Shown: piece after piece, positions 34,853 through 43,593 of the stretch
Numbering within the stretch: position 1 is the stretch's first letter
Layout of the letters: each line of letters begins with the position of its first letter
NCBI GenBank assembly: GCA_050299835.1
Contig: JBNKWP010000006.1
Span: forward strand, 1 to 64,000
DNA length: 64,000 nt
Source of the DNA: JAJDOD01 sp050299835
GTDB taxonomy: Bacteria > Pseudomonadota > Alphaproteobacteria > Rhodobacterales > Rhodobacteraceae
Reading direction: 5' to 3'
Program-made: the position numbers and the translations under genes
Notes under the pieces: model-generated
What the model saw: the letters and a program-made list of their open reading frames with translations, nothing else
Database searches by the model: none
What the model was told of the DNA's origin: nothing

Positions 34853-36472
34853 CTAGTCCAGCAGGATTTCCACGATCGGCGGCCAGATCAGCAGGACCGA
34901 CAAGGCCAGGATCTGAATGCAGATGAAGGGCAGGAAACCCTTGAAGATATCCGTCAGCGAGATATGCGGCGGCGCTACCGATTTCAGATAGAACGCGGCC
35001 GGACCAAAGGGCGGTGACAGGAAGCTTACCTGCATGTTCATGCAGAACACCACGCCGAACCAGATGGCGATATTCTTCGGATCGACGTGACCCAGATAGC
35101 CGATCTCCTCCACCGGCAGCCGCAGGATGATCGGCAGGAAGACCGGGATGATCAGCAGCACGATGCCCACCCAATCCATGAACATTCCCATGATCAGGAA
35201 GATCAGCATCATGACAAGGATGATACCCATCGTCGGCAGGTCGGTTCCCACGATCAAGTTCGCCACATAGGTCGGCCCGCCCGCCAGCGTATAGGCCGCC
35301 GCCAGCGCCGCGGCGCCGATGGTCACCCAGATGATCGTTCCGGTCGACTTCAGCGTCCGGATCAGGCTGTCCCACACGATCTCGAAGGTCATCTCGCGCC
35401 GGACAAGGCCAATCGTGAACACGGCGAGCACGCCCATGCCCGCGGCCTCGGTGATCCCGGTGATGCCGCCATATATCGACCCCAGCACCACGCCGATGAC
35501 GATGATCGGGGCGACGAGACCCTTGCCCATCTCCCAGCCCAGTCGCGTGCGCTCCCGTCCGAGAACAAGAAAGATCAGCACCGCGAACACCACAGCCCAA
35601 CCAATGATCCAGGGAATGTCCGCGACCATGCCAAGGAAGATCGGGTCAACCCCGACCGTGACGGCATTGGCACCGGTTACCGTGAAGAACAGCGCCCGGA
35701 TCAGCAGGACGCCGCAGACCCACAGGCCGAAGCGGCAGACGAAGCCCAGGAACATCAGCGCCTTTTCCGACCCCTTCGGGTCGTCCGGGTCATCCGGGGG
35801 CAGGGGGGCCTGATCGGGGTTCAGATTGGCCCGCGTGACGATGTAGATGATGAAGAACGACGCCAGCATGAAGCCCGGAATGAAGGACGCGGTGAACAGC
35901 GCCTTGATCGAGGTTTCGGTCACCAGCCCGTAGAAAATCAGCACGATAGACGGCGGGATCATCGTCCCCAGCGAACCGGAAGCGCAGATCGTCCCAATGG
36001 CCAGGTTCTGATTATAGCCCAGCCGCAGCATCTGCGGCAGCGCGATCAGGCCCAGAAGCACGACCTCGCCGCCGATGATCCCCGACATCGCTGCCATGAT
36101 GACCGCCATGATGGAAGTCACGATGGCAATGCCGCCACGGGTCCGGCTGAGCCAGACGTTCAGCGACGAATACATGTCCCGCGCAATGCCGGATCGCTCC
36201 AGCAGCGCCGCCATGAAGATGAATAACGGCACGGATATCAGCACGTAGTTGGTCATCTGCCGGTAAACCGCCTGACCCAGCACGTTGAGCGGCCCGCGCC
36301 CGAAGCGCGAAAAATCGCCCGCCAACACGTCCCCGAACAGCACATCGGGTCCGAATTTCATAGCCAGCGTCGCGACCGCGAGGAAGGCCGAGGCAAAGCC
36401 AAGGGGCATGCCGATGGCAAGCAATGCGAACATCGCCAGCAACAGGACGAGTGAGATCGTGCCGATATCCAT
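34853..36472 (-). CDS. dctM: TRAP transporter large permease (DctM)
   Basis: A 539-residue membrane protein with about 12 or more transmembrane helices; it is longer than usual because of a central insertion near residues 215-330. DctM landmarks are FASAFLAVATLAMKFGPDVL near the N-terminus, SVPLFIFMAALLERSGIARD near 80, ASGSLGTMIPPSIVLIFYGL near 165, and FLSPPFGPAAFYLKSV near the C-terminus. With DctQ and DctP it forms a sodium-driven importer of organic acids. It follows dctQ after three bases. Confidence 0.93.
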   Translation of the reverse strand: MDIGTISLVLLLAMFALLAIGMPLGFASAFLAVATLAMKFGPDVLFGDVLAGDFSRFGRGPLNVLGQAVYRQMTNYVLISVPLFIFMAALLERSGIARDMYSSLNVWLSRTRGGIAIVTSIMAVIMAAMSGIIGGEVVLLGLIALPQMLRLGYNQNLAIGTICASGSLGTMIPPSIVLIFYGLVTETSIKALFTASFIPGFMLASFFIIYIVTRANLNPDQAPLPPDDPDDPKGSEKALMFLGFVCRFGLWVCGVLLIRALFFTVTGANAVTVGVDPIFLGMVADIPWIIGWAVVFAVLIFLVLGRERTRLGWEMGKGLVAPIIVIGVVLGSIYGGITGITEAAGMGVLAVFTIGLVRREMTFEIVWDSLIRTLKSTGTIIWVTIGAAALAAAYTLAGGPTYVANLIVGTDLPTMGIILVMMLIFLIMGMFMDWVGIVLLIIPVFLPIILRLPVEEIGYLGHVDPKNIAIWFGVVFCMNMQVSFLSPPFGPAAFYLKSVAPPHISLTDIFKGFLPFICIQILALSVLLIWPPIVEILLD

Positions 36473-36475
36473 GGA

Positions 36476-37285
36476 TCAGTCCTCGCCCAAAGTCTTCTTG
36501 AGGTGTTCGATTTCCGCCTCGTCGATTTCGTCCAGCGGCGAATGGTGCTCCGGCGCCTTGTTCCAGTCAGCAATCAGGTTCGACAGAGCCTGTATCGCCA
36601 CCAGCGCAATGATGAACAGGATCGCCACCTTGATCGTTGCCGGGATCGGCGGATCCCAGGCCGTGCCGAAGGTCTCCATGCGCAGAAGCTTGGTCTTGGC
36701 CTCGTTATAGCCGCCCCAGATCAGCGCAATGGTGAAAGCCCAGATCAGAAAGACCGAAATGCAGTCGGCGAAGCGCTGCATCCATCTCGGCATGATGTCG
36801 TAGATGATGTAGATGCGGATATGGCTGCGCTGCTGCATGGCATACAGCCCTGCAAGCAGGAAGATGAACCCGGCAATCCAAAGCGCCAGTTCGTTGGCCC
36901 AAAGCGTCGGCTTGTTGAAGACATAACGGGCCACGACCTCGTAAAACATCACCAGAACCACGACCGCGATGGCAATCATCGCCATGCGGGAACAGACCAG
37001 TGACAGGATATCGAAGAACCCGTCCGGTTCGTACTCGATCGCCCCCCTGAAGTCCGACAGGTAGAGCGAGGAGAAAAGCAGCGCGCCCAGAATCGATCCC
37101 AGCATGAGCCAGACCAATGGCAGGCCCTGCGGGCGCAGCATCTCATGCATGCCGATTTCGCTGCCCATGAACATTCCGGCGAAGATCAGCCATGCCGCCG
37201 TCAGTACCGCGAGCGCGCAGAACAGGATCATCAGGACCCGGATCGGCCCTCGCAAAAACCCCAGCCAGACACCATCGCCATTCAT
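36476..37285 (-). CDS. dctQ: TRAP transporter small permease (DctQ)
   Basis: A 269-residue membrane protein, longer than the usual 160-200, because two extra N-terminal helices (residues 12-40 and 55-80) precede the DctQ domain. That domain has VVVLVMFYEVVARYVFNKPT, LWANELALWIAGFIFLLAGL and RSHIRIYIIYDIMPRWMQRF, with the conserved W-E-L at the membrane face. The tail is acidic. ATG at 37285 has an AAGGGG site. It lies between dctP and dctM; a terminator-like hairpin separates it from dctP. Confidence 0.88.
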   Translation of the reverse strand: MNGDGVWLGFLRGPIRVLMILFCALAVLTAAWLIFAGMFMGSEIGMHEMLRPQGLPLVWLMLGSILGALLFSSLYLSDFRGAIEYEPDGFFDILSLVCSRMAMIAIAVVVLVMFYEVVARYVFNKPTLWANELALWIAGFIFLLAGLYAMQQRSHIRIYIIYDIMPRWMQRFADCISVFLIWAFTIALIWGGYNEAKTKLLRMETFGTAWDPPIPATIKVAILFIIALVAIQALSNLIADWNKAPEHHSPLDEIDEAEIEHLKKTLGED

Positions 37286-37320
37286 GAACTGCCCCTTCCC
37301 TGAACCGCATCGTTTTGCGG

Positions 37321-37348
37321 AAAAAGGCGAGCCGTCGCGCGGCTCGCC
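37321..37348 (-). terminator. Hairpin and T-run between dctP and dctQ
   Basis: On the minus strand GGCGAGCC pairs with GGCTCGCC around a seven-base loop and is followed by TTTTT. It lies 29 nt after the dctP stop. It is likely a partial terminator that leaves more dctP than dctQM message, as is common for binding-protein genes. Confidence 0.75.
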
Positions 37349-37376
37349 CATAGTCGTGCTCTCGGATGACGTGGCC

Positions 37377-38390
37377 TTAGAGCAGGCCGATCTTCTTCAT
37401 CCAGGCGCGGTGCGCATCGACCAGAGCGCGAGCTTCCGGCGTCTTGTCGGCCCAGCTGTCCCAGGCTTTCTGGGCACCAGCACGGAAGGCCGCGCGATCT
37501 TCAGCCGACCAGTCATAGATGGTCACGCCTTCCGCCGCGATTTTCGCCGCTGCTTCGCGGTTCGCAACTTCGAAAGTCAGCGTGGTCTGCAGCGCGAGCT
37601 TCTGCGCGGCAACTTCGATGATGCGACGGATGTCTTCTGGCAGGCCGTCCCACACTTCCTTGTTGAAGGTAATGTGGTCCATCGGCATCGAGTGGAAGCC
37701 GGGGAAGGTGGCGTGCTTGACGACATCGTAAAGACCGATGCCGACGTTGTTGGCCAGCGACGAATAGTCCGCGCCGTCGATGATGCCGGTTTCCAGCGCG
37801 GTGAAGACTTCCGTGAAGTCCATCACGATCGGAGTGGCACCCAGTTCGGCGAAGATCTCGGTCTCAAGACCCGGAGGCGAGCGGAACTTCCAGTCCACCA
37901 GATCGGCCGGACCGGCAAGCGGCTTCGAGGACGACATGGATTCCTGACCGGCAGCCCACCAGCCCACGAACTGCATGCCATGCTGGTTGTAGAGCGCGTT
38001 GGCCGCCTCCAGCCCGCCGCCCTGATAGAGGAAGCCATAGAGCTGGTAGGGGTTGTCATAGCCGCCCATCGGGTCGCCGACGAACTGGAACGCGGGGTTC
38101 TTGCCCGTCTGGTATGCGCCGCCATGCATCTCGCCGTCGAGGATGCCGTTGGCTGCCGCGTCGAAGCCCTCGACCGAGGCCACAACCGACGACGACCAGA
38201 ACATCTCGATGTCCACGCGGCCGCCCGACATGGTTTCGACGTCGTCGATAAAGGCTTGTGCAAGCTGTCCCGAAAGCTGTTCGGGCGTGTAATGCGTCTG
38301 CATCCGGAGCGTGATTTCCTGCGCCGAGGCAAGGCTCGCTGAAAGCGCGAGTGCCGAGGCGGCCACGCTCAGTTTCTTGATCAGGTCCAT
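37377..38390 (-). CDS. dctP: TRAP transporter substrate-binding protein (DctP)
   Basis: A 337-residue periplasmic protein with a signal peptide (MDLIKKLSVAASALALSASL, cleavage after ASA). DctP landmarks include LRMQTHYTPEQLSGQLAQAF, the carboxylate-binding Arg region VDWKFRSPPGLETEIFAEL and TEVFTALETGIIDGADYSSL. The layout is like the alpha-keto acid and lactate-type binders, but the ligand is not certain. A GGAGG site precedes ATG 38390. It is the first gene of the dctPQM operon, with a GntR-type operator 60 nt upstream. Confidence 0.9.
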   Translation of the reverse strand: MDLIKKLSVAASALALSASLASAQEITLRMQTHYTPEQLSGQLAQAFIDDVETMSGGRVDIEMFWSSSVVASVEGFDAAANGILDGEMHGGAYQTGKNPAFQFVGDPMGGYDNPYQLYGFLYQGGGLEAANALYNQHGMQFVGWWAAGQESMSSSKPLAGPADLVDWKFRSPPGLETEIFAELGATPIVMDFTEVFTALETGIIDGADYSSLANNVGIGLYDVVKHATFPGFHSMPMDHITFNKEVWDGLPEDIRRIIEVAAQKLALQTTLTFEVANREAAAKIAAEGVTIYDWSAEDRAAFRAGAQKAWDSWADKTPEARALVDAHRAWMKKIGLL

Positions 38391-38449
38391 AAATTCCTCC
38401 CTAGTCCTGATGGTCCGGCATTCGCCGGTATGTAATGGGATCTCCCCCT

Positions 38450-38462
38450 TTGGTCTGACCAA
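38450..38462. promoter_or_regulatory. GntR/FadR-type operator 1 (dctP side)
   Basis: TTGGTCTGACCAA is a perfect palindrome (TTGGT-CTG-ACCAA) 60 nt upstream of the dctP start. The TGGT-N3-ACCA pattern suits FadR-subfamily GntR regulators. A near copy lies before the divergent regulator gene. Confidence 0.7.
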
Positions 38463-38635
38463 GCTAGCAACCTAGCCTCCAGCCGTCTATCCCCAAATTT
38501 CCGGGTCTCGACCCCGCGCGACCAATTTTGCCCAATTCTGCAAGCTGTTTTTGTTGCGCTGCGGCATCGCGGGCAGTGCAGGCGCAGCATGCTTGTGCGT
38601 CCACGTTGCACTTGTCAGGCTTCAATCTCTCTGGT

Positions 38636-38648
38636 TTGGTATGACCAT
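38636..38648. promoter_or_regulatory. GntR/FadR-type operator 2 (regulator side)
   Basis: TTGGTATGACCAT repeats the operator 1 pattern with one arm base changed, 186 bp away and 34 nt before the regulator ATG. Two sites so spaced could allow looping and autoregulation. Confidence 0.65.
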
Positions 38649-38681
38649 ATTTAGAGTGCAGCAGACAGGTCCAAAATCGAA

Positions 38682-39392
38682 ATGCGCGCAGGTCAGGGTC
38701 TGACATCCAAGGGACGGGCAGCGGACCAATTGGTCGAAATCTTCGCGGGCCTGATCGAAAGCGGTGCGCTGAAGGAAGGGGAGGCGTTGCCGCCGGAGCG
38801 CGAGATCGTCGAGACCTATGGCGTGAGCCGGACCGTCGCCCGAGAAGCGGTGCAGACCCTCGCCGCCCGCGGACTGGTCGAGGCGCGCCCGCGATATCGT
38901 CCGGTCGTGCGCCGCCCGAGCTTCGAGACCGCGATGGAAACCGTGAGTTCCGTCGTCGGGCGAATGCTTCGTGTTCCCGACGGGGTGAAGGACCTCTTCG
39001 ATGCGCGCGTCCTGATCGAAGCCGGACTGGTGCGTCAGGCGGCGGAGACGGCAACGCCAGCGAAGATCATCCAGATGGAACACTTCCTCGAGGCCAATCG
39101 CGATGCGATCCCCGACAGCCGAAAATTCTACGAGACCGATCTGGCCTTTCATCGACAGTTCTATGAGATCTCCGGCAATCCCGTTGTTGCCTCAATCCAC
39201 AGCGCCACCGCCGAATGGCTTTCGCCGCACTGGAAGCGGATGCCGCCGTCGGATGAGCGTAACGCCCGCAACTACCAGGCGCATGCCGCTATCTTTCAGG
39301 CCATCAAGTCGGGAGACGCCGATCAGGCGGAAGCGGCCCTGCGGTCACATCTCGCCGACGCCTGGGAACAGGTCCGCGCCACATTCGAATAA
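38682..39392 (+). CDS. GntR-family (FadR-type) regulator of the TRAP operon
   Basis: A 236-residue regulator. The N-terminal winged helix is clear: GALKEGEALPPEREIVETYG, then VSRTVAREAVQTLAARGLVE. The C-terminal FadR-type helical domain (FCD) follows: LFDARVLIEAGLVRQAAETA, TDLAFHRQFYEISGNPVV and NYQAHAAIFQAIKSGDADQA, with metal-binding D and H positions. It is divergent from dctPQM and flanked by two matching palindromes, so it most likely controls that transporter in response to its substrate. Whether it represses or activates cannot be read. Confidence 0.9.
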   Translation: MRAGQGLTSKGRAADQLVEIFAGLIESGALKEGEALPPEREIVETYGVSRTVAREAVQTLAARGLVEARPRYRPVVRRPSFETAMETVSSVVGRMLRVPDGVKDLFDARVLIEAGLVRQAAETATPAKIIQMEHFLEANRDAIPDSRKFYETDLAFHRQFYEISGNPVVASIHSATAEWLSPHWKRMPPSDERNARNYQAHAAIFQAIKSGDADQAEAALRSHLADAWEQVRATFE

Positions 39393-39521
39393 CGCCGGGC
39401 AGCCGCTCCGCCACCAGTATTCACGACCGCCCTGTCTGCCGAGACCAGTCGGCTTGTCGATCTCGTCACGTCTTCCGAAAAATTTCCGGAAGTTCGGCCA
39501 TCTCAGGGTCTGCGCCGCCGC

Positions 39522-40115
39522 ATGACAGGCTTCTCGAACTATGATCTCGACGACAGCCGGGTGCTTCTGGACAACGCACCCAACGAGATTCAGGTCATCG
39601 CTGACGGCTACAACGTTCTCGTTGAACAGGTCGCGGACCATACCGTCGAGTTGGAGCGTAACGTGATCGAAAAGGAAGTGCTGCTGAAGGAGGTTCACCA
39701 CCGCGTGACGAACAATCTCCAGTTCATCGTCTCAATCCTCAACATGCAGTTGCGCAACACCGACTCTCCTGACGCGCAGGACGTGCTCCGCCGGGTGCAG
39801 GACCGGGTGATGAGCCTGGCGAATATTCACCGGCTTCTCTACACCGACACCCAGGTGGATAGCGTGCGGGCCGACCTGCCGCTGTCGATGATCGTCGGCA
39901 GCATCCTCAAGCTGGACACCGATCGCGGCGCCGTCGAAACCGGTGTTTCGCTTGTGCCGGGCGCACTCGACCCCGATCTTGCCGTTCCGCTGCCTTTGCT
40001 GCTGACTAAGGCGCTCACCAACGCCACGAAATATCTCGGTGGCGGCAAGCCACCCATTTCGGTGCGCCTGGTAGAAAGCGATATCGCAAGGATCGAACTG
40101 GCCGAGGCGTCCTGA
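39522..40115 (+). pseudogene. HisKA_2 histidine kinase fragment lacking most of the ATPase domain
   Basis: The 197 residues include a coiled linker (YNVLVEQVADHTVELERNVI) and a complete HisKA_2 phospho-acceptor region: LLKEVHHRVTNNLQFIVSIL, with His in EVHHRV. The ATPase domain begins (LLLTKALTNATKYLGGGKPP) but stops before the G boxes, so it cannot bind ATP normally. The start is also doubtful: no ribosome site is visible and the frame stays open back to the GntR stop, in the same frame. It looks like the remains of a longer sensor kinase, or a short scaffold protein. Confidence 0.65.
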
Positions 40116-40126
40116 CCGCCTCCAGG

Positions 40127-40145
40127 TTCCTGCGCAGCGCAGGAA
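40127..40145. terminator. Symmetric hairpin between the kinase fragment and znuB
   Basis: TTCCTGCG and CGCAGGAA pair perfectly around CAG. The site lies between convergent genes and could end transcription from both sides. There is no long T-run on either strand. Confidence 0.5.
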
Positions 40146-40157
40146 GCCCCTGCACGC

Positions 40158-40949
40158 TCATCCGGGCCGCACCGCGCCAATCAGACCTGTGCCCAGAAAG
40201 CAGATCGCCGCAGCACAGACGATGGACGGACCGGCGGGCGTGTCGAAGACATAGGCCGCGCGCAGCCCGACAATGGCGGAGGCCGCACCGATGCCCGCGC
40301 CGATCAGCGCCATGCCTTCCGGCGTCCGCGCAAGCGGTCGCGCGGCGGCGGCCGGAATGATCAGCATGGCGGCGATCAGCAGGACACCGACGACCTTGAT
40401 CGCGACGGCGACAGTGATCGCCAGCGAAAGCGTCAGAACCAGTTGCTCCCGTTTCGGGTCGATGCCGCTTGCATAGGCCAGTTCCTCGTTGAGCGTCGTG
40501 GTCAGAAGCCGCGACCAGCGCAGGGCGATCAGCCCGACAACCACAGCGGCACCGCTCCAGATCACCGCAAGATCGCCCCGCGACACAGCAAGGATGTCTC
40601 CGAATAGATAGGCCATCAGGTCGATACGGATGCCTGACAGGAACGACACCGCCACAAGTCCGAAGGCCAGCGCCGAATGCGCGAGCACGCCCAACAGCGT
40701 GTCCATCGCATAGCCGCGCCCGCTGAGGGTGGAGACCGTCAGCGCCATTGCCAGCGCCACCGCGACCGCCCCTGCAAAAATCGAGATCTGCAAAGCCAGC
40801 GAAAGCGCCACGCCAAGGATCGCCGCGTGAGCCGTTGCATCGCCGAAATAGGCCATCCGTCGCCAGACAACGAAACTGCCAAGCGGGGCAGCAGCAAAGG
40901 CCACGCCGATCCCTGCCAATGTCGCGCGGGTCATGAAATCGTCCAGCAT
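40158..40949 (-). CDS. znuB: Zinc ABC transporter permease
   Basis: A 263-residue membrane protein of the ABC-3 metal permease family with about eight helices. Blocks seen are AAPLGSFVVWRRMAYFGDAT, LSFLSGIRIDLMAYLFGDIL-like sequence near residue 95, and VVGVLLIAAMLIIPAAAARP near 190. It forms the channel of the zinc importer. The ATG shares one base with the znuC stop (TAATG), so the zur-znuC-znuB genes are translationally coupled. Confidence 0.92.
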   Translation of the reverse strand: MLDDFMTRATLAGIGVAFAAAPLGSFVVWRRMAYFGDATAHAAILGVALSLALQISIFAGAVAVALAMALTVSTLSGRGYAMDTLLGVLAHSALAFGLVAVSFLSGIRIDLMAYLFGDILAVSRGDLAVIWSGAAVVVGLIALRWSRLLTTTLNEELAYASGIDPKREQLVLTLSLAITVAVAIKVVGVLLIAAMLIIPAAAARPLARTPEGMALIGAGIGAASAIVGLRAAYVFDTPAGPSIVCAAAICFLGTGLIGAVRPG

Positions 40950-41755
40950 TACTCCACGGCCTCCGCTGTCTCGTGCCCGTGATTGTGTCCGTGATCGTGA
41001 CTGTGGTCGTGACTGTGATCGTGATGATGGTGATCCTGGTCGTGGCCTTCGTGCCGATGATCATGGTCGTGCCGGTACAGCGCCAGCGCTCCGCCGGTCC
41101 CGGTGCCGAAAAGCGCCCGGTATTCGGGCGCAGAGGAAACATGCTCGGGCGTGCCGTGGCAGCAGACATGGCCATTCAGGCAGATCACCCGGTCAGAGGC
41201 GGACATGACCACATGCAATTCGTGGCTGATCATCAGGATCGCGCATCCGGTTTCGCGGCGCACTTCCTCGATCAGGCGGTAAAACGCGGCGGACCCTGGC
41301 TGGTCGAGGCCCTGCGTCGGTTCGTCGAGCAACAACAACTCAGGTCCGGCCACCAAAGCCCGCGCCAGCAGGACCCGTTGTAACTGACCGCCGGACAGCC
41401 GTGACATTTGGCGATCGGCGATATCGGAAACACCCGCCCGGTCCAGCGCTGCGGAAATATCCTTCTGCGACGCGCCGCCGGGCAGGCGCAGGAAACGTGA
41501 CACCGTGATCGGCAGGGTGGGGTCCACGTGCAACCGTTGCGGAACATACCCGATCACCAGACCCGGCGCTTTCTTGATCCGGCCCGCCTGGGCGCGAACC
41601 GCACCTACGATGGCCCTCAGAAGACTGGTCTTGCCCGACCCGTTGGGGCCGACAATGGTCACGATCTCGCCCGGTTCGACACTCAGGCTGACATCGTGCA
41701 GCACCTCATGCGCGCCATAGCGGACATTCAGATGCGCGACATTCAGAAGGCTCAT
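40949..41755 (-). CDS. znuC: Zinc ABC transporter ATP-binding protein with His-rich tail
   Basis: A 268-residue ATPase. Walker A is IVGPNGSGKTSLLRAIVGAV near residue 33, the signature is MSRLSGGQLQRVLLARALVA, and Walker B is LLLLDEPTQGLDQPG. The last 45 residues are a histidine and aspartate-rich tail (repeats of HD and HDHSHDH) that probably binds zinc and may tune activity to cytosolic zinc. The core length is normal; the tail is an addition. It overlaps zur by ATGA. Confidence 0.93.
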   Translation of the reverse strand: MSLLNVAHLNVRYGAHEVLHDVSLSVEPGEIVTIVGPNGSGKTSLLRAIVGAVRAQAGRIKKAPGLVIGYVPQRLHVDPTLPITVSRFLRLPGGASQKDISAALDRAGVSDIADRQMSRLSGGQLQRVLLARALVAGPELLLLDEPTQGLDQPGSAAFYRLIEEVRRETGCAILMISHELHVVMSASDRVICLNGHVCCHGTPEHVSSAPEYRALFGTGTGGALALYRHDHDHRHEGHDQDHHHHDHSHDHSHDHGHNHGHETAEAVE

Positions 41756-42270
41756 GGATCTGACTTTCCGGCGCAGCCCGGGCAGACGCCAAGCGCCTCC
41801 ACCACGGTCCGTTCGATGGTGAAACCCGCCGCCTTGGCGGCCGCGCCAAGGGAGCCACGGGACGGGGCGGAATTCGCCTCGGCCACGGATTCACAAAGTC
41901 GGCAGATCAGGAAGGCGGGGGAGTGCGTCTCGCCGGGATGCCCGCAGGCGACGAAGGCGTTCAGCCGCTCGATCTTGTGGGCCAACCCGTTCTCCACAAG
42001 GAAATCCAGGGCACGATAAGCAACGGGCGGCTGGGAGCCGAAGCCCTCTTCGCGCAACCGGTCAAGCACCTCATAGGCTCCGAGTGCGCGATGTTCCTTC
42101 AGGAGTATCTCAAGCGCCGCGCGGCGAACCGGGGTAAAGCGCAAATCCTCCTCGGCGCAATGTGCCTCGGCGGCAGAGATCGCGGTTTCCACGCATTGAC
42201 TGTGGTCATGGGCGTCGAACGCGACCGCGACTGGCGCATCGCCACCGCCATCATCTGAGGCTCTTGTCAT
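41752..42270 (-). CDS. zur: Zinc uptake regulator Zur (Fur family)
   Basis: A 172-residue Fur-family repressor. The DNA-binding part contains RFTPVRRAALEILLKEHRAL and PPVAYRALDFLVENGLAHKI. The metal-binding part includes the C-x2-C pair ICRLCESV near residue 123 and a second pair GVCPGCAG at the C-terminus, the structural zinc site. A His-containing N-terminal extension precedes the domain. With zinc bound it should repress znuA and its own operon. It is divergent from znuA, with a palindromic site between. Confidence 0.9.
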   Translation of the reverse strand: MTRASDDGGGDAPVAVAFDAHDHSQCVETAISAAEAHCAEEDLRFTPVRRAALEILLKEHRALGAYEVLDRLREEGFGSQPPVAYRALDFLVENGLAHKIERLNAFVACGHPGETHSPAFLICRLCESVAEANSAPSRGSLGAAAKAAGFTIERTVVEALGVCPGCAGKSDP

Positions 42271-42300
42271 GTTATTACGTATCCGATACTCATCAGGAAA

Positions 42301-42315
42301 TGTTATACAATCACA
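42301..42315. promoter_or_regulatory. Candidate Zur box between zur and znuA
   Basis: TGTTATACAATCACA shows the partial dyad TGTNAT...AT(C/A)ACA expected of Zur sites, in the 56-nt AT-rich gap between the divergent zur and znuA starts. A second partial match, TGTTATTACGTAT, begins near 42270. Both are weak individually; position supports them. Confidence 0.5.
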
Positions 42316-42326
42316 AAGGTCGTTCA

Positions 42327-43253
42327 ATGTCCAGAAACCTGTTGCCGTTCGCCGTCTTTGCGACCCTTCTCGCCGGAATGGCCCGCGCCGAGATTCCGCG
42401 CGTGGCCGTCGACATCGCGCCGGTGCATTCCCTCGTCGCCCGTGTCATGGGCAAGCTCGGCGCGCCCGACCTGATCATTCCGCCCGGCGCATCGCCGCAC
42501 GAATACAGCCTCCGTCCGTCCGAGGCGGCGGCCCTTCAGGACGCTGATCTGGTGATCTGGATGGGGGAGGAGCTTGCGCCCTGGATGGAAGACGCAATCG
42601 GGACATTGGCGGGAGACGCGGCGGTGACAACCCTGCTGGAGGCGGATGGCACCATCCTGCTCGACTTTCGCGAGGGCGCATTATTCGAAGCGCATGAAGA
42701 CGAACATGCCGACGGCGACGACCACGACCACGCTCATGGTGGCCACGACCCCCACGCCTGGCTTTCGCCGGAAAACGCGGCAACCTGGCTGACCGTCATC
42801 GCCGCTCAACTCTCCGAAGCCGACCCTGAGAATACCAGCACCTATCTCGAAAATGCCGCCAACGCGCGAGCCGACCTCGACGAGCTGGTGTCCGAGGTGA
42901 ACGGCATCCTCGATCCCGTGCGCGGCGGCAGTTTCATCGTCTTCCACGACGCCTACCAGTATTTCGAAACGGCCTTCGATTTCCCGGCCTCCGGCGCGAT
43001 CTCGATCTCCGACGCGTCCGACCCCAGCCCGGCACGGATCGCCGAAACCCAGGCCCGCGTCGCGGACGGCAACATCACATGCGTTCTGTCCGAACCGCAA
43101 TTCGCCCCCGGTCTCGTCGCCACGGTGATGAGCGGCACCGGGACCCGAACTGCAGTGCTCGACCCACTTGGTTCGGAGCTTGTGCCGGGTGCCGGATTCT
43201 ACGATGAGATGATGCGATCCCTCGCTCAAGCCCTGGCCGACTGCATGTCGTGA
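42327..43253 (+). CDS. znuA: Zinc ABC transporter substrate-binding protein
   Basis: A 308-residue periplasmic protein with a signal peptide (LLPFAVFATLLAGMARA). The first zinc-site His is in VDIAPVHSLVARVMGKLG. PPGASPHEYSLRPSEAAALQ supplies the second His. A His/Asp-rich flexible loop near residues 118-142 matches the metal-scavenging loop of ZnuA. HDPHAWLSPENAATWL and FIVFHDAYQYFETAF complete the site. Length is normal. It delivers zinc to ZnuBC. A hairpin follows its stop by seven bases. Confidence 0.94.
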   Translation: MSRNLLPFAVFATLLAGMARAEIPRVAVDIAPVHSLVARVMGKLGAPDLIIPPGASPHEYSLRPSEAAALQDADLVIWMGEELAPWMEDAIGTLAGDAAVTTLLEADGTILLDFREGALFEAHEDEHADGDDHDHAHGGHDPHAWLSPENAATWLTVIAAQLSEADPENTSTYLENAANARADLDELVSEVNGILDPVRGGSFIVFHDAYQYFETAFDFPASGAISISDASDPSPARIAETQARVADGNITCVLSEPQFAPGLVATVMSGTGTRTAVLDPLGSELVPGAGFYDEMMRSLAQALADCMS

Positions 43254-43260
43254 CCGTCAA

Positions 43261-43284
43261 GGCGGCACGATCCGTCATGCCGCC
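43261..43284 (+). terminator. Hairpin after znuA
   Basis: GGCGGCA and TGCCGCC form a perfect seven-base stem around a ten-base loop, starting seven bases after the znuA stop. No T-run follows, so termination strength is uncertain. Confidence 0.5.
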
Positions 43285-43463
43285 GACATATGGACTGCCA
43301 TGAACTGGCGCAGCCCGAACGCTGCGCCAGCGAGGATCGAAAGCAGATCCACCGGCGCGCGTCTCTGAATGCGACGAATGGCGCCGAAACGCGCAACAGG
43401 TCCAAGACGGTCACGGTCCGACCCATCAGCCCCGAGATCGCAAGTGCTGCGGAGCGGCAGAAA

Positions 43464-43560
43464 ATGGATCGCTATCCCGATGGCAGCCTGAAAACGGTAA
43501 CCTATCCCGACGGCGCCACCCAGGCCTTCACCTACCCTCGCGACGCGAAGCCACGGGTCG
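43464..43560 (+). pseudogene. RHS YD-repeat remnant upstream of the RHS C-terminus
   Basis: In this frame the sequence reads MDRYPDGSLKTVTYPDGATQ then AFTYPRDA, a typical RHS/YD repeat. Beyond about 43550 the RHS sequence continues in another frame (EAFYYHSGQVNARKSS) leading into the gene at 43594. So one frameshift, and loss of the long N-terminal part, broke an ancestral RHS gene. Confidence 0.6.
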
Positions 43561-43593
43561 CAAGCCGAAGCCTTCTACTATCATTCGGGCCAG

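Noticed and set aside
34733..36226. Long open frames antisense to the TRAP permease genes
   Set aside because: They are rich in Arg, His and Gln, lack any domain, and oppose clear membrane proteins.
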